Assembly: GCF_024713945.1 (NCBI RefSeq)
Contig: NC_134681.1
Coordinates: 682,001-746,000, forward strand
DNA length: 64,000 nt
DNA from: Dermatophagoides farinae
Lineage: Eukaryota; Arthropoda; Arachnida; Sarcoptiformes; Pyroglyphidae
Direction: 5' to 3'
The notes below the pieces were generated by a model that made no database searches, was not told the DNA's origin, and saw only the letters and a list, made by a program, of their open reading frames with translations. Positions 38,237 through 52,400 of this stretch are shown piece after piece (the first letter of the stretch is position 1; each line of letters starts with the position of its first letter). The position numbers were made by a program, and so were the translations under genes.

Positions 38237-39397
38237 TTAAAACATATTTTTAATATTTTTATAAAATTTTTTCAATCGAAATGATGACGATGATGATGAT
38301 GGAGATGATGTAGATGTGGATGATTGATGATGATGATGAATTTGTTTAATATCCATAACATTATCATCATCATCATCATCATTATCATTATCATTATTAT
38401 CATCTACAATTTGATCCATAGGATGGCCATGAGATTTAGACCGTTGTCTAGTGATTGGTAATTTGAAATCAAATTGATGTTGATGATGATGATGATCAGC
38501 ATCATCATTATGAAAATTTTTACATTCTTCATTTTTATTCAACATTGTTGTCGATGTTGAATGTTGTTGTTTAATCATATTAATCTTTACCAATATTTGT
38601 CGTATATCCAAACGTTCATTTGGTGATAAACGTAAACATTTATCAATTATTTGTCGTATTTCATCACTATATGCTGATGAATAGATTGGTTTATAATCTA
38701 ATTTATGTATTTTTCTAATCAACATATCTATACATTGATTTGGTTCATAAAATGGTGGATATAATATGATTAATTCATATAATAAACATCCCATTGACCA
38801 TATATCGGCTGGAAAACTATATTTTAATTTATCAAGTCGTTCAGGTGCCATATAATATGGTGTACCAACTAATGTATCGGCATTTTTTGTATTCGATGAT
38901 AATAAACGACTGAAACCAAAATCAGCTAATTTAACTGTACGATTCTGTTTGACCAATACATTAGCTGGTTTTATATCACGATGCATTATAGATTTTGAAT
39001 GCATATAATTCAATGCATCACATATTTGGCCAAAAAAATTCAAAATTGCCATTTCAGATAATAATTTATTATTATCACGTAGATATTTTATCATTTTCGA
39101 TAAATCACCAGCATCAGCATATTCAAGTACAATATAAATTTCATTATGTGCATAGAATGATTCCAAATGTTTAATTATATTCGGATGATTCAATCGACGT
39201 AACACTAATATCTCACGTGAACATTCAATACGTGTTTGGCCATGCTGTATTTTCAGTCGTTTCAATGCCACAATTTGTTTATCATTTCGATTTATAGCTT
39301 TATAAACATCACAAAATTCACCTTGACCAACCAATTTTTTAATTTCATAATTTTTAAGATTATCATCATCAACACGAATTTTATCGTTGATATTCAT
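38237..39397 (-). CDS. NEK6/7-like NIMA-related serine/threonine kinase, intronless
   Basis: A single 386-aa frame. All kinase motifs are present: glycine loop VGQGEFCDVYKA, VALK lysine at about 46, HRDIKPAN at 139-146, DFG at 159-161, LVGTPYYMAPE at 177-186, SFPADIWSMGCLLYE. The NEK6/7 hallmark LEYADAGDLSKMIKYLRDNN replaces the usual NEK hinge region, and the N-terminal extension is short as in NEK6/7. These kinases act in mitotic spindle assembly. Vertebrate NEK6/7 have DLG instead of DFG, so the subfamily match is not complete. After the catalytic domain (ending near residue 275) comes a low-complexity His/Asp/Ser tail of about 110 residues not found in vertebrate NEK6/7. The absence of introns in a window where most genes have several may mean a retrocopy, but the frame is intact. 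Confidence 0.9.
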   Translation of the reverse strand: MNINDKIRVDDDNLKNYEIKKLVGQGEFCDVYKAINRNDKQIVALKRLKIQHGQTRIECSREILVLRRLNHPNIIKHLESFYAHNEIYIVLEYADAGDLSKMIKYLRDNNKLLSEMAILNFFGQICDALNYMHSKSIMHRDIKPANVLVKQNRTVKLADFGFSRLLSSNTKNADTLVGTPYYMAPERLDKLKYSFPADIWSMGCLLYELIILYPPFYEPNQCIDMLIRKIHKLDYKPIYSSAYSDEIRQIIDKCLRLSPNERLDIRQILVKINMIKQQHSTSTTMLNKNEECKNFHNDDADHHHHQHQFDFKLPITRQRSKSHGHPMDQIVDDNNDNDNDDDDDDNVMDIKQIHHHHQSSTSTSSPSSSSSSFRLKKFYKNIKNMF

Positions 39398-41222
39398 TAT
39401 TCTATAAACACATTTATAATATAAGACTTATTTAAAAGAGAAAACACACACACACACACAGACAATAAATCAATCGAAAGGGGTGTGTGGTAACATTTTA
39501 TCCATCGATTGATTTTGTGAATCGATCGTCGTGTGAGGGCAAAATAATAATAACAACAACAACAAAAAAACAATCAAAAATTGCCGTTATCTTTTTTGAT
39601 GATGGCAATTTAAAACTATCTGATTGAAAATCTGTTATCAAAATCACAACAACAACAACAACCACAACGATATTCAATATCGATTAGGCTGCCATGACAA
39701 ATTATCAGTTGTTTATCACCAATTCCATTCTTGTATTGTAATATAACATTTACAATTTTTCTCTCTCTCTCTCTCTTGTTCTCTCATCGTTTTATCTGAT
39801 GTTTTTAGATATAAATCCTGTACATATGTACATATATGGAAAACACGGATTTTTTTTGATCACCATACAATTACGAAAACATTGTAATAGCTTCTCATCA
39901 TCCAAGTATAGAAAATGATACAATTTTAAACATTTTTTTTTTGCTCAATTCATTCTGAATTATCCATTGAAATCTATCAATTTGAATGTATTCATCATCA
40001 TCATCATCATATATAATTTATTGTGATGATAATCGATACGGATATCGATTGTATTTTTTTTCATTATAATAAGTATAAACAATGATCGACAGGTCGAAAT
40101 TGAAATTGAATCAAAATATAAAACGATACAATCGGATTTTTTTTGTTTTTGTTTTTTTTTTTTTTTGAATACCGGAACGATTGTCAATTTGGTTATCAAA
40201 TACGACACACACACACACTGTTTTTTTTTTGAATCAAATCAATCAATGTTCAATGACCTTTAATTCTGTACTAAATAATGTCACATGTTGACATGAGGAA
40301 TACTAAAAAAAAAAAAAAAATTCATCCATGCAATGCAATGATGACCGATGGAAGAAAACAGACAGACAGACAGACACACAAAGGAGATTTTTTTTCTTCT
40401 TTGTCTTTTTCGTTTTTGAATTAAGATTCTTTCACGTCTTGGTTGATTACGTTTCAATTACAATTTTGATTTTTTTTTCGGACACCAACCATCCATCCAT
40501 CAATCGTAAATCTTATCTCTTAAAATGACAATGAAAATTATTGGCAAAGAACTTGCTTGTCAACAAATTCAATTATAAAAATCGATTTGAAGGAAAAAAA
40601 ATACCCGAATACCCGAATAGATCGATTGAATCAAATTGATCTTCTTGATATTACGTTTTAAAACGTTGATTATTCTTCATTGAAATTTCCCACGTACATT
40701 TCTTTCTTTCTTTCTTTCTTGTTTTTTCTATTATTTTCAATGTTGTTTGATTTTTTTTTCTACTGCATTTGGTTCATGTATAATGTATAATGATGATGAG
40801 AGCTAGTTGTCATCAATAATAATGACAATATACCAGATATATAACAATTGCTCTTTTTATTTTTTCAAATTATCTACACCATTGTCGGTTATTGTTTTTT
40901 CTTTCCTTTTTCTCCAACGGTAACGGGTAAGAGGTGTGAGGTTTTCTTTGTCATTTTTCTTCACGATCGAAAGATTTCAAAATATTTCATTCGAATTCTT
41001 CAATGGTTATTGTTTTTTTTTTGTATCATCATTCAATCATTCAAATCGAATGCGAATAGTTTTTTTTTTGTTTTTTCAATTGATAAGTGATGATTTTAAG
41101 TGATCCATTCGATAAATCAAGACGACCACGAATCAGATATCATTTTTCATATGTTGTATTAATTATCTTCGTTTTTTTTCTTTTTCTATATTTCCACTCA
41201 TTTCGTATGATATAATAACAAT
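39398..41222. other. Divergent intergenic region
   Basis: AT-rich with CA, CT, ATC and T runs. It separates the kinase from the divergent membrane-protein gene and should hold both promoters. No clear motif or gene was seen. Confidence 0.5.
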
Positions 41223-42502
41223 ATGAATAATAAGCTAATCATCATTATTCATCTATTGCTAGTTACGTATATGACGATTATTGTTTATGCAATGACAAAA
41301 CATCAACAACGTAAACAACAACAGGATTCATTTGTTCCATTATTTTTGCCATCATCATCATCATCATCATCATCATCGTCGTCGTCGTCGTCGTCGTCAT
41401 TGAATAAAAATCATTCCATTCCATTATTTAATCGTCGTCTACAACAAAAAAGATATCCATCTACAGCCATACAGAAACGTGATTCATCCATACCGAATTA
41501 TGGCTATGATTTGTAATAATTTTTTTTTTTATTTTGGAGAGAATTTGATTAATGATTTATTCAAAATATTTTTTTGTTTTGTTTTGTTTTGTTTACTAGC
41601 TTCAACGAATTGGATTCATTCACACCTCCGGGTATATTTTCATCAGATCCAAATAATGGTGGTGGTCCTGGTTATCAAAATGTTGCATCTTCTCCAAACA
41701 TGGATACAATGACAGCTGGACATAATTTTATTAATTCAAATTTTTTCGATACAAATCTAAATGATAATATGCAAATAATGAACAATGTTGATGGTGGTGG
41801 TCCTATGATCGGACCTCATCATCATCATCATCATCATCATCAAAATCGTCATAATCAACAATTATCATCATCTTCATCATCACATCAACCACATCATCAT
41901 CAAAATCATCATCCACATCTTAATCATCATTCAAATAAAAATTTATTACCACCACCACTACCACCTCCACCACCACCACCACCAGCGAATCCTCTTGGAT
42001 TATTTAATGTTGCACCTGCTGCTGCATTCAATCAATTAATTCATTCACCACCGATGCGTATGGTTTTTTTTTCTAAAAAAATCTGTATTTAAATCATTAT
42101 CATCTATATATATAAAATTTTTTCTTTTCTTCGATTTTTTTTAATTCAACAGAAACAAATCGTTTAGATTTAGCGGCAGGTCCATTATTTCATCATGGAC
42201 ATCATCATGCACCACCAGTATTATTGGTTAGCCATAAAAATTCCGGTTTCACCAATTGGATTATACCATTTTTATTAATGTTATCATTACCATTTGTATC
42301 TGGTGCTGCATTCATACCATTATTCTTGAAAAGTATTGTTTATTTATTACAAATTGGACGTAATCTAGGTATGAATTATCAATTGAAAATGAAAATTAAA
42401 AAAAAACATATAACCATCAAAATTTGATTTCATATCATAGGAATTTTTTTCCCATTAATACCGCCGGTCATGAATGCAACACATCATAACCATATTGGAT
42501 GA
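41223..42502 (+). CDS. Unrecognised secreted/membrane protein with His- and Pro-rich tracts
   Basis: Four exons, 41223..41512, 41600..42057, 42153..42368 and 42441..42502. Introns are 72-95 nt, GT-AG, with phases fitting at every join (YGYD-FFNELD; SPPM-QTNRLD; GRNL-GIFFPL); the product is 341 aa. An N-terminal signal or anchor (LIIIIHLLLVTYMTIIVYA) is followed by a Ser run, a dibasic-rich segment (RRLQQKRYP, QKRD), poly-His, poly-Pro and a conserved-looking hydrophobic C-terminal block (FTNWIIPFLLMLSLPFVSGA, then PLFLKSIVYLLQIG) that probably spans the membrane. I do not recognise the family. Clean splice phases and the non-repetitive C-terminus support a real gene. It has no informative neighbour. 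Confidence 0.68.
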
Positions 42503-43711
42503 TTGATGATGGTTTTCACCGGAATCGTTTTTTTTTTGTTCTTATTCCATGAAATATATTACGTTCAACGTGAACAAATATTATTTTTTATTCAAAATTA
42601 TTCTACATTGGATATATATTCATTCAAAATCATTCATAACAATTTTTTATTGCTACAATTTTATATACCTTATTATTATCATTATTGTTATTCAATTTAT
42701 TCAATTATCATCATCATAATCAAATTATTCATTGAATTTATTATTATTAATCAAACTGCATTCCATTATCATATTGTAATGTTTTAATTTTTGATTAAAA
42801 TGATGGAATAATAATAATTTTTTATTTATTTGCAAAATAATTTCCATAGAATATTCCAATTTCCCATATCATTGCTACATTTCAATATTAATTTTTATTT
42901 TGAATTCTTTTTAAATTAATGTTTTCTATAATCACAAATGATAGAATATTCTTATATTTAACTTATCAAACATGTATCAGAATAAAAATCATCTTACGAA
43001 AAATTCACAGACAATTGAATATTGTGCAAGAAAAAGCCTGAATATCAAAGAATGTATGGAATTTCAAGAAATGATTGATGTGGCGTTGTAAGAGCAAGTT
43101 GTCATTTTCTCTTTCTCTCTCTGTTTCATCATTCCTATCGCCAATATCCGAATCCAGAATCCCCCCAAAAAAAATACAAACAAAATATCCACCGTTCATT
43201 TTAGCATGTAACGTTCTTTTTTTCTTCACTTCTATTCTCCTTCACATAAAATTCTATATTTCAATGAAGAATTCATCTATTCAATTTTATTTCCATCCAC
43301 TTTTCAAGTACAATTTCATTTTTTTGGTTGTATTTTTTGTTTTCTTCTCTCGTTTCAATTGGATTTTTCGTTTCTCATTTTTTTTCACTCTCTTTTTTTT
43401 CATTTGCTTCATTTCTATTCCGGATTCTCTATTCTTGATTTTACTTTCACTAAACATTATCATCATCATCATCATCATTTCTTCACTTCAATTCTCAACT
43501 TTTGTTTTGTATTGAAAAGGAGAAAAAAAAATTCCATATTGAATGTTGGTTTCTGTTGACATAAACCACACATACATAGATATCAATGAACCATATAAAT
43601 ATCGAAATGTTTGAAAATGGATGTATGAACTACGTATACGCATATATATGTCTATCTAACTAAGTATTTCCAATGATGTTTTTTTATCTCTTCTTCTACC
43701 ATTCTGCTGAA

Positions 43712-43713
<2 letters not shown>

Positions 43714-43756
<43 letters not shown>
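43714..43756. repeat. AC dinucleotide microsatellite
   Basis: A 43-bp pure AC run, among the longest CA arrays in the window. Confidence 0.95.
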
Positions 43757-43762
<6 letters not shown>

Positions 43763-45049
43763 AACACATGCATCATAGATGACACAAGAGAATCATCGTC
43801 ATCATCATCGATAACAGTTAAGAAACCAAAGAATAGAAAAAAAAACGTGAATAAAAGAAAGGCAGCAAAACGCTTCCACAAATATTTACTCAAACTATTC
43901 ACATTGAATGAATGTATTTTACCCTTATTACTATTTCCGTTATTATTATAATCATCATTTTACTATTCAATTATATATGACTATATATTATATTATATAA
44001 TGTACAATGTTTTTTTTTCAGTACAAGATTACAATATAACAACATCGCTAGTAGATAAAAAAAAAATCAAAATCTCTCTATTTTTTCTGTTCTATATGCA
44101 CTCCCAATGGATTCTCGAATGAGATATACACACATACACACACTTGTATAGTGCACAAACACATAACATTGATTCGCTTATTCTGATGATTATTCTGTCT
44201 GTATATTTTGGCAAACAAAAAAAAAAAATGTAGATCCCGAGAGAATTACCGTTACCGATCATCATCATCATCATCAATTTATTGTTATCGTTATGATGAC
44301 GGTATTGAACATTCTGTATGTACACACACAAACACAAATGAATATGCAAAGACAATGTGCCTATGGCTTTCATGGAATTTTTTTTTTGAATATCATTTTC
44401 ACTATAAAAAAAAGATTGAATGTTTTTCTCTATTCTGATCTAAAAAAATTTCCATTTTTTATATTGTTTCTCTCTCTCACTTTCTCTCTTATTCTCTTTA
44501 TTCTAATTGATAGTGATTACAAAACTAATGATTAGACAAGTGGAATTTCCGTTCCTATTAACCGTTTCCCACAAACACACGAATTTTCAAGAATAAATTT
44601 GATTTGATGATTAAGTTCAATAATAAATTCTGGTGATAGCATATTTGTATATGAGAATGAGTACATTATGATTTACATTGCATTTATTTTTAGTTTCAAT
44701 AGTAATTCTATTACTAGATCTTGTTTTTTTTCCGGATTCCGGATTCTATTCAGAATGTGTTGTGAAAAAAAAGAAGTTTTGAAGCTTTTTTTTCATTTAT
44801 ATATTTTTCATATATGAATGAATGACGTTTTGTTTGATTCATATCATTCATAACGGTGCGCGTGTGTTTGTATCCATTGAATGGATGAACACAATATTGT
44901 GAATAGAAAAACAAATAGGAAACAAGACTTTTGACATTCACAAACAACAAAAACCGAACCTTAATCTAGTATATATATTATTGGGGAAAATAGACAAAAT
45001 GATGATGATGTTAAACCAAGTTAACTGATCAATATACACACATTGGGCT

Positions 45050-45081
<32 letters not shown>

Positions 45082-45568
45082 CAAATTGAATTTTGAAAGT
45101 CAGCTAATTTGTTTCCGTTTTCGTTATTCTTTCAAATACTTTTCTATAGTCACCTATTACGATCTATAACCATTCTATGTTATTCATGTCATTTCAAACA
45201 AATAAATACAAAAAAAAACTTTATTGGATTTTCTTGATATTCGATAACATCGATAACATCGATATTTTCATTGTAATTCCAATACTTTGTGCATGTGTCT
45301 GTTTGTGTGTGTGTGTGTGTGTATGGGGTTACTTATGGGTTTCTTTTGACCGCAGCGTTAAACTGTAATAAAAATTACAAAAAAAAATAAAAAATAAATG
45401 GTCACCTAATAAGCAATCAAAACAAATAAACAAATAGATTTGACAAATTGGAATTTGTTAAATCTATACACATACAAACACACACACACACACCAACAAC
45501 AGTGAAAGATAATGAAAAGAATGGAAAAAATTTTTTTTTTTTTGATTCAAATTCAAGCTAATCAAACG

Positions 45569-45600
<32 letters not shown>

Positions 45601-46570
45601 TAAACAAATTGAATGATAGATAAAAAAAAGGTGGCCGCATAGTTTTTCATTGTTGCTGTTATTTTGTTTGGTCCAAGTTACTTGAAAAGACGGTATTTTG
45701 ACAAAAAAAAAAATTTAGAAAAACCACAAAAACAACAACAACAACAACAACAACAATTGGCACCCTATGTTCATGTTTGATTATTATTATTATGATGATG
45801 ATTATTGCAATGAATTTATATTCATTATTATTGTTTATCATAAGGTTCTAAGGTTTTTTGGTTAACTAAATGAATGAACGAATATATTTTGTTGATAAGC
45901 GGCTCATTTGTTGTTTGTTGGACACACGATTACTTCTATTCATTGATTCTTATTATTAAAAAGAAAAAACCACCGGCAACTAAAAATGAAAAAGAAAAGA
46001 AAAAACTTTTTCTAGTCTAAAAATGGAACAACAAATATAAAAGAAAAAAGAAAAAAAAAGTTTTTTACCCATGTTTTACACAATGTTTTACACAACTTAA
46101 GACATGTATATATATTCATTCATTTGAAAGAAAGAAAAAAAAAATTTTTTTTTCTTTTTACAATTTTCATTTTCAAATGAAACAAACATTATTCACAATG
46201 GTTCAGTTATAATTTACTTGTGAATTTTACCTGTGAAATATAAGCGGTTTTTTTCTACATTTTAGTCACTCGTTTTTACTCACTCAATCTACTTACATTT
46301 TTTTTTCATTCAATTCCATTCTCTCTCTCTCTCTCTTTCTCTTTTTTTCAATTCAATAACTTATTTTCATCTATCTACGTGATATATAAATTTCATTTTA
46401 TTCAACTTTCTTCAGCTCAATCACTCATCCATTCTATCCATTCTTTATTATTATTTGTCATTTCAATTGAATCAATTCTAGTTTTTTTTTCTTCATATAT
46501 ATATATTCTTTTTATTTCGTTCACTTCAACTCTTTTTTTTCATCTCGTTCATTGGGCATGCTGCTAACCA

Positions 46571-46599
46571 CCATATATATATATAATATATATATATGG
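46571..46599. repeat. Near-perfect AT palindrome
   Basis: CCATAT...ATATGG, 29 bp, self-complementary apart from its centre, directly followed by GGCCACATGGCC. It could form a cruciform; it may equally be a TA microsatellite that happens to be bounded by CC/GG. Confidence 0.7.
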
Positions 46600-47477
46600 C
46601 CACATGGCCAATTCTTTATGTTCATTTTTTTTAGCCATATACATAAATAGAAAAAATATGCTCATTTGATGCGCGTACACGCATATTTATTTTTTTTATG
46701 AAAAAAACACACACAGGTAGATGCAGTGAAATTAAAAGTAAATTAAAAAAATAAAATGAAAAAAAAGAAAGAAAAATTTGAATTTCACATTCATTCATAG
46801 TTCATTCAATGTTTGGTCATCATCATCATCATCATCATCATCTAAACTGAACAGATCATATTCACACACACACACACACACAAAACTGAATTATAATTGG
46901 CCCATTTTGGAGAATATAATTTTCAGATTATCAAAGCTGATTATGATCATCATCATATTGACATGATGATTATTAATATGATCAGTGAGAAAAATGAAAA
47001 AAAAAATTATAAATAGGTACTGTGCTATATTATCATTGTTGTAGTGATGATTATTCTAATTCTGTATAAGCCGATTATTGATAATTTGTCGGCGTTTTTT
47101 TTTTCTCTGTTTAAGTATGGTATGTGATCATAAGGATTTTCATTTTTCGTTCTGTTAATGATTCTAATTCTATCGTTTAAAATGAATGGATAACAACAAC
47201 AACAACAACGAAAAACATACCTGAAATGGTATATCAAATTAAAGTCCCGCTCCCCAAAAAAAAAAAAAACAATTTTGTTGTTGTTGTTGTTGTTGTTGAG
47301 AAAAGAAAATTTTTGACAATAAAAAGTGGGCGGTTCATTTGCATCAAATAAGGTGGAGCCCGACATTGTTATATATATGTTTGAAACTAAAGTAAATCCA
47401 TCATTTTTATACCACGCGTGAACAATATAATGGTGTGTGTGGCCATAATGTGTGTATTTGTGTTCCATGAAACATTG

Positions 47478-47480
<3 letters not shown>

Positions 47481-47511
<31 letters not shown>
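47481..47511. repeat. TG dinucleotide microsatellite
   Basis: A pure TG run of about 31 bp. Confidence 0.93.
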
Positions 47512-47517
<6 letters not shown>

Positions 47518-47793
47518 ACAACAACACAGGCCGATCAATTGTTTTTGTCATCATTGTGAATCTTTTTATTTTTTTTATTCTTTCTTTTGAAAAGAAATGT
47601 TTGCTCCACATCTCTTTTATTTATTGTTGTTGTTGTTGTTGTTGTCGTCGTCGTCGTCGCTGTTGTTGTTGTTGTTGTTGTTGGATATATTGAAAAATAA
47701 AACAGTAGAAAAAAATAACCGTATTGTTTACCTATAGATTGAAAACAGGCACACACACACACACACATACGTTTTCAAATAGATCCATAATAC

Positions 47794-47825
<32 letters not shown>

Positions 47826-49686
47826 TGTATGATATTGACCCTAGAGAAAAGTATAGCAAAAATGAAAAAAAAAAGAATTGTTGTTGTTGTTGTTGATACC
47901 ATCAACAATGATGATTACCAAAACAATAATAATGATGATGATGATGATGAAAATAATTGTGTGTGTGTGTGTGTATGTGTTAACAATAACTTGATCAAGT
48001 AAATAGTATATCAAGTACTCTTATCACATGTGTGTGTGAGTGTGTAATAAACTTTTTTTTTGTTGTAAACTTGTAGTTTATCGATCATATTTGGATTTTT
48101 TTTTTACTATTTCTGCTTTCGAAAAAAAACGGAAATCATACCTCTCCGACATTTTTTTTTTTATTTTTGAATTCAAGATTGTTAAACATTTTCAACATTG
48201 TTACTATTGCGAATGTAAATATTACAATGTTATCGTTATTGTTATTTTTTTCGTTGTTGTTGTTGTCATGTTGTCAATATTTCACAGCAATAAACACATG
48301 CACTCTTGAAATATTGAATTGAGCTAATTATCAACGAAAAACAAAATATTTGAATCTTAACGATATGGATGAAACAATGACAACAACAACAACAAGCCAA
48401 TTAATAAACAACAATTTTGATTCAAGAAAAATTTTTCAATCAAAATCTACGATTTTTTTTTCTTGTAATTATCTGAGAGAAAAAAAAATACATGAACATT
48501 TTCTTTACAAATCCGATTACTTATCATCATCATATCATAATAAATTGTAATTGGATCAGTTGGAAAAAAAGTCAGCTATCTAGAATCTATGATCATGATG
48601 ATGATGTTGTGACACATTCAATAACGCATCAAAAAGAAATTGGAAATGAGAAAAATAGAAAAAAAATGGATCCATAAGTCTGCATTTGACATATAAATGC
48701 ACACACACAAGCGTGTGCTCGTTTGTAAGTGTTCGATTATGTCAAATGAAAAGTAGTATTTGGTCAGGTCGAATGTCGAATGTCTAGTACACACACACAC
48801 ACACAGACACAATTAATATTGTCATCATGTTGAGATTTTGTTTGATCGTTGTTGTTGTTGTTGTTGTTTTGATTCTAAACACACATACACACATAATGAT
48901 GGGATCGAGAGTGTTACTCTAATTAACACCGTGGTTGAACAAATATAGAATGTATGTATGTGAATGGGAGAGAGAAAAAGAGAGAGAGAATGTAATTCCA
49001 AGAAACATTTAAAAATGTCAATGACAGAATGAAAAAAAAAATCATTTTCAATATAAATGATTGAAATATAACAATAACGACAAAAACAACAACAGAATTT
49101 TTTCATTTTTTTTCTTTCTTTCTTTTTTTTTTTTGTCATTCACTCTTTTTTTTCATTCTATTATCACACACGCCTGTAGCAATCAAATATTGTTGCAATC
49201 AAATTCTGGTACAATATTAATTGGATGTTGGTTGACCTCATCATCATCATCATCAACGTAAATCATTTGTGAGCAGCACAAACAACAACATGATTATAAT
49301 AAACACCAACACACACAGGCAATGTCACATCTGGAATATTCAATTGAATTGGTTACAATAATAATAATTTTAGTTATTATGGTCCTCTCCCACTCACTCT
49401 CTCCATTTCTTATTTTTGCCTTCAAGCTAATTTCAATGAATAAATGAATCATCTTGGTTGTGATCTACGTTAGATGCAAAATAATAAAAAAAAATACCGA
49501 TTAATCCAAAAAGATTCTACATGAATAAAATTATTCTTATGCAATAAATAAATAAAAATTCTGACAGATTACATTTGAATGGATTTTAATTAAAAATCAA
49601 TGTTTTTTTTTAATTCATTGCTTCAAACGTTGTGCTGTGTAATCATAATTCTATCATTCTCCATTTCATTTAATTACGATATAATT

Positions 49687-49717
<31 letters not shown>

Positions 49718-51374
49718 AACATGTACAGATGAAAAAAAAACAATTGCAATTTTAACCTGAAATTCAATTATAAAGAAAATTTAATTAACTAATTAACACA
49801 AATAATAATGATGGTGATGATTTATTTTGTTGTTTTTTGTTTGTCTGTTTGTTTGTTATTGATTCGCTTGAATACATCTTTTATCTTTTTATACCAAAAA
49901 AAAAAAAAAAAAAAAAAATTTTGAATGCTGATGCTGTTCTGAACCACTATTCAGCATAAAACATCCATTGTGCTATTCATTCATTTGATTCGATGAGAGA
50001 AAAAAAAATTTATCTGAATTTTAAATGAAAAATCATGATCGGTAAAAATAAAAATTGGGAAAAAAATCCTGAAATACAAAAATGGTTTGTATAAGTGCAT
50101 ATAATATATATTTGCAATATTGAAAATGTAAAATGCAAATTGGGTAAAATGAAAATGAAAAAAAAAATATTTCACAATCACAATTCATCCACAATTGATT
50201 CAACGATTCATTCATTGTATAACAAAATTGGCACCATATTTGGTACGGATATTTGGCAATAATTTTTTTTCCGAACCTATATCGATCACACACATACACA
50301 CATGAACATAAACCATTCAGATTTTATTTTTTTTTTCATTTTGATTTTGTCTTTTTTTTTTCTTTCCAGTCTGTCCTGACTATAGAAAAGGTAATTGTAA
50401 TGAAGTCTAGCTCTAGCAACAACAACAACAACAAAACTTTGGACCAAAAAAAAGCTATCCTGTCAAAGCCATCATCATCATCATCATTTGGATGGATCAT
50501 CGTTAGTTTTCTATCGTTGAATTAAATAGAACTGCGCAGTCTAATGGATGATTATTGAGGAAAATGGAAAAAAAAAATTTCAAATCCATATATGTGTGTG
50601 TGTTTGGTACAACACGGATGATCATATCCAGGTCAGAATGTATATATAACCGATTTTTATGTTTTGATTTCATTCTAGATTGTAATTTTTTTTAGTCAAT
50701 TTCGAATGAATTGGTGATTAAAAAAAATTGAAAGAAATCTTAGCAATATAATGATGTTGAATTGATGTTCCAACAACAACAACAACAAATATAAATTGAA
50801 AAGAAGAGAAAAAAAATAATAAAGAACAAGAACGATCATGTTCGATGAACGAATATAACCGTTCAAATAATGAAGAAGAATCATCTGTGCGTATATGTGT
50901 GTGTGTGTGTGTGTATGTGTGTGGCAAAATGGCCCTGCCTATGTTTGATCCAAAATGGTACCACCACAACAATATTTGCCACACTCGCTGCCGCCTGTAT
51001 AAACTAAATAACTGAATTGAATTGAATTGAATTGAATGGATGGATGAATGAATGAATGAATGAATGACTGCCTGCCTGCCTGCTGTGTTCACAACAACAT
51101 TTTTAGTATTCTTTCTAGTTCAAAAACACATTCACATACATACTTTTATTTTTTTTTTTTTTTTTTTTGCTAATGCTTTGACTAGTTTGGCTAGTCGTTT
51201 TTTGGTTGGTTGGTTGGTTGGTCGTTCTGTTTTGGACGTCGTTTTTTTTGTCACTTATTTTGTTGCTCGATTAGCCAATCGAAGCGCGAATTCACATTTG
51301 ATATTTTAGTATATATAAAATGAATGATAATACATAGGACCATACAAACATCATCATATATTTGTATATTGTAG

Positions 51375-51408
<34 letters not shown>

Positions 51409-51409
51409 A
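51375..51409. repeat. TGA trinucleotide microsatellite
   Basis: About eleven uninterrupted TGA units, seen directly. Confidence 0.93.
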
Positions 51410-51831
51410 GAGAATATAATGTAAAAGGACAGCGTTTTACTGTATATAAAGCTTCCATAATGAAAATGAACTAAACAACCAGAAAAAAAAGAACGAGATA
51501 GAATATATGAGTGAGAAAAATAAGGGAAAGAAAGAGAGAGAGAGAAAGAAAAAAGAGCCATATATTTAGTAGATAGAATGATGATAGAGAGCGTGTGTAT
51601 GATAAAGAACGCCGAATAAAAGCGTGAAATGAAAATAACCGAAAAACCAAACTAAATCAACGAACAACGAACAAACAGCAATAGCAATAGCAACAGCAAC
51701 AGCAACAGCAACAAAAAAAATGTGATGAAACAAATAAATTGAAAAAAGGCATAGGGTCCCAGTTGGTATTTTTATTTTTTCCTGATTGAACTATACTTTA
51801 TAACAAACTTTTATTCATAAACACAAATGAT

Positions 51832-51834
<3 letters not shown>

Positions 51835-51873
<39 letters not shown>
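51835..51873. repeat. AG dinucleotide microsatellite
   Basis: A 39-bp pure AG run, the longest purine dinucleotide array noted here. Confidence 0.95.
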
Positions 51874-51878
<5 letters not shown>

Positions 51879-52400
51879 CATAACATGATGTCAAAAACAA
51901 CGAAACTTGAATTGAATCACAAAAAAAATAATCAGAACAAATTTTGTTTATCATATGAATGTTTCAAACATTGATATTATGGTATTTTTTGTTTTCCGAT
52001 GATTTGAACAACAACAACAACAACAACAATATCAACATCAACAACAACAACAAAAAACAACAACAATCGAACGAAAGACCGACATTTGCAAGAGATTCGG
52101 ACAAGAAACGAAATTTCAACCATAACCGTCGAACCGTTGATTAGCTTGTTGTGCCCACCGCACACACACACACACACACGCACCTAATATTAAATTCATC
52201 TTCATGTCAAATATTTTTGTTTTTGTTTTGTTTGTTTTTTGATCATCAATTAGTAATAATAGAGCAATGACCGAATGAATTTTGTATGTAGAATTTGATT
52301 TTTATGATTTCTTCAACACAATTCTTATCGAATTTAATGGAATTTTTTTTTTCATTTTCATTCAATCAACGTCAATTTAATCACATCGATTTAATTGGCT

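Larger units (their letters stand above)
42503..52400. other. Gene-free stretch, first part (microsatellite-dense)
   Basis: About 10 kb with no frame that looks like a gene. Open frames here are translations of CA/GT, ATC/GAT, GTT/AAC and poly-T tracts without recognisable domains or splice continuity. Examples of arrays are CA at 43714-43756, GT near 47481-47511, GAT at 51375-51409 and AG at 51835-51873. An AT palindrome lies at 46571-46599. Regulatory content upstream of the Fez gene is possible but not visible. Confidence 0.55.

Noticed and set aside
43075-43515. 146-codon open frame rich in Ser, Phe and Ile
   Set aside because: It is a read-through of CT, T and ATC runs with no domain, weak start context and an equally open reverse frame.
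47025-47519. 164-codon minus-strand frame starting with alternating His-Thr
   Set aside because: The start is a translated CA microsatellite and the rest crosses AAC and A runs; there is no family resemblance.
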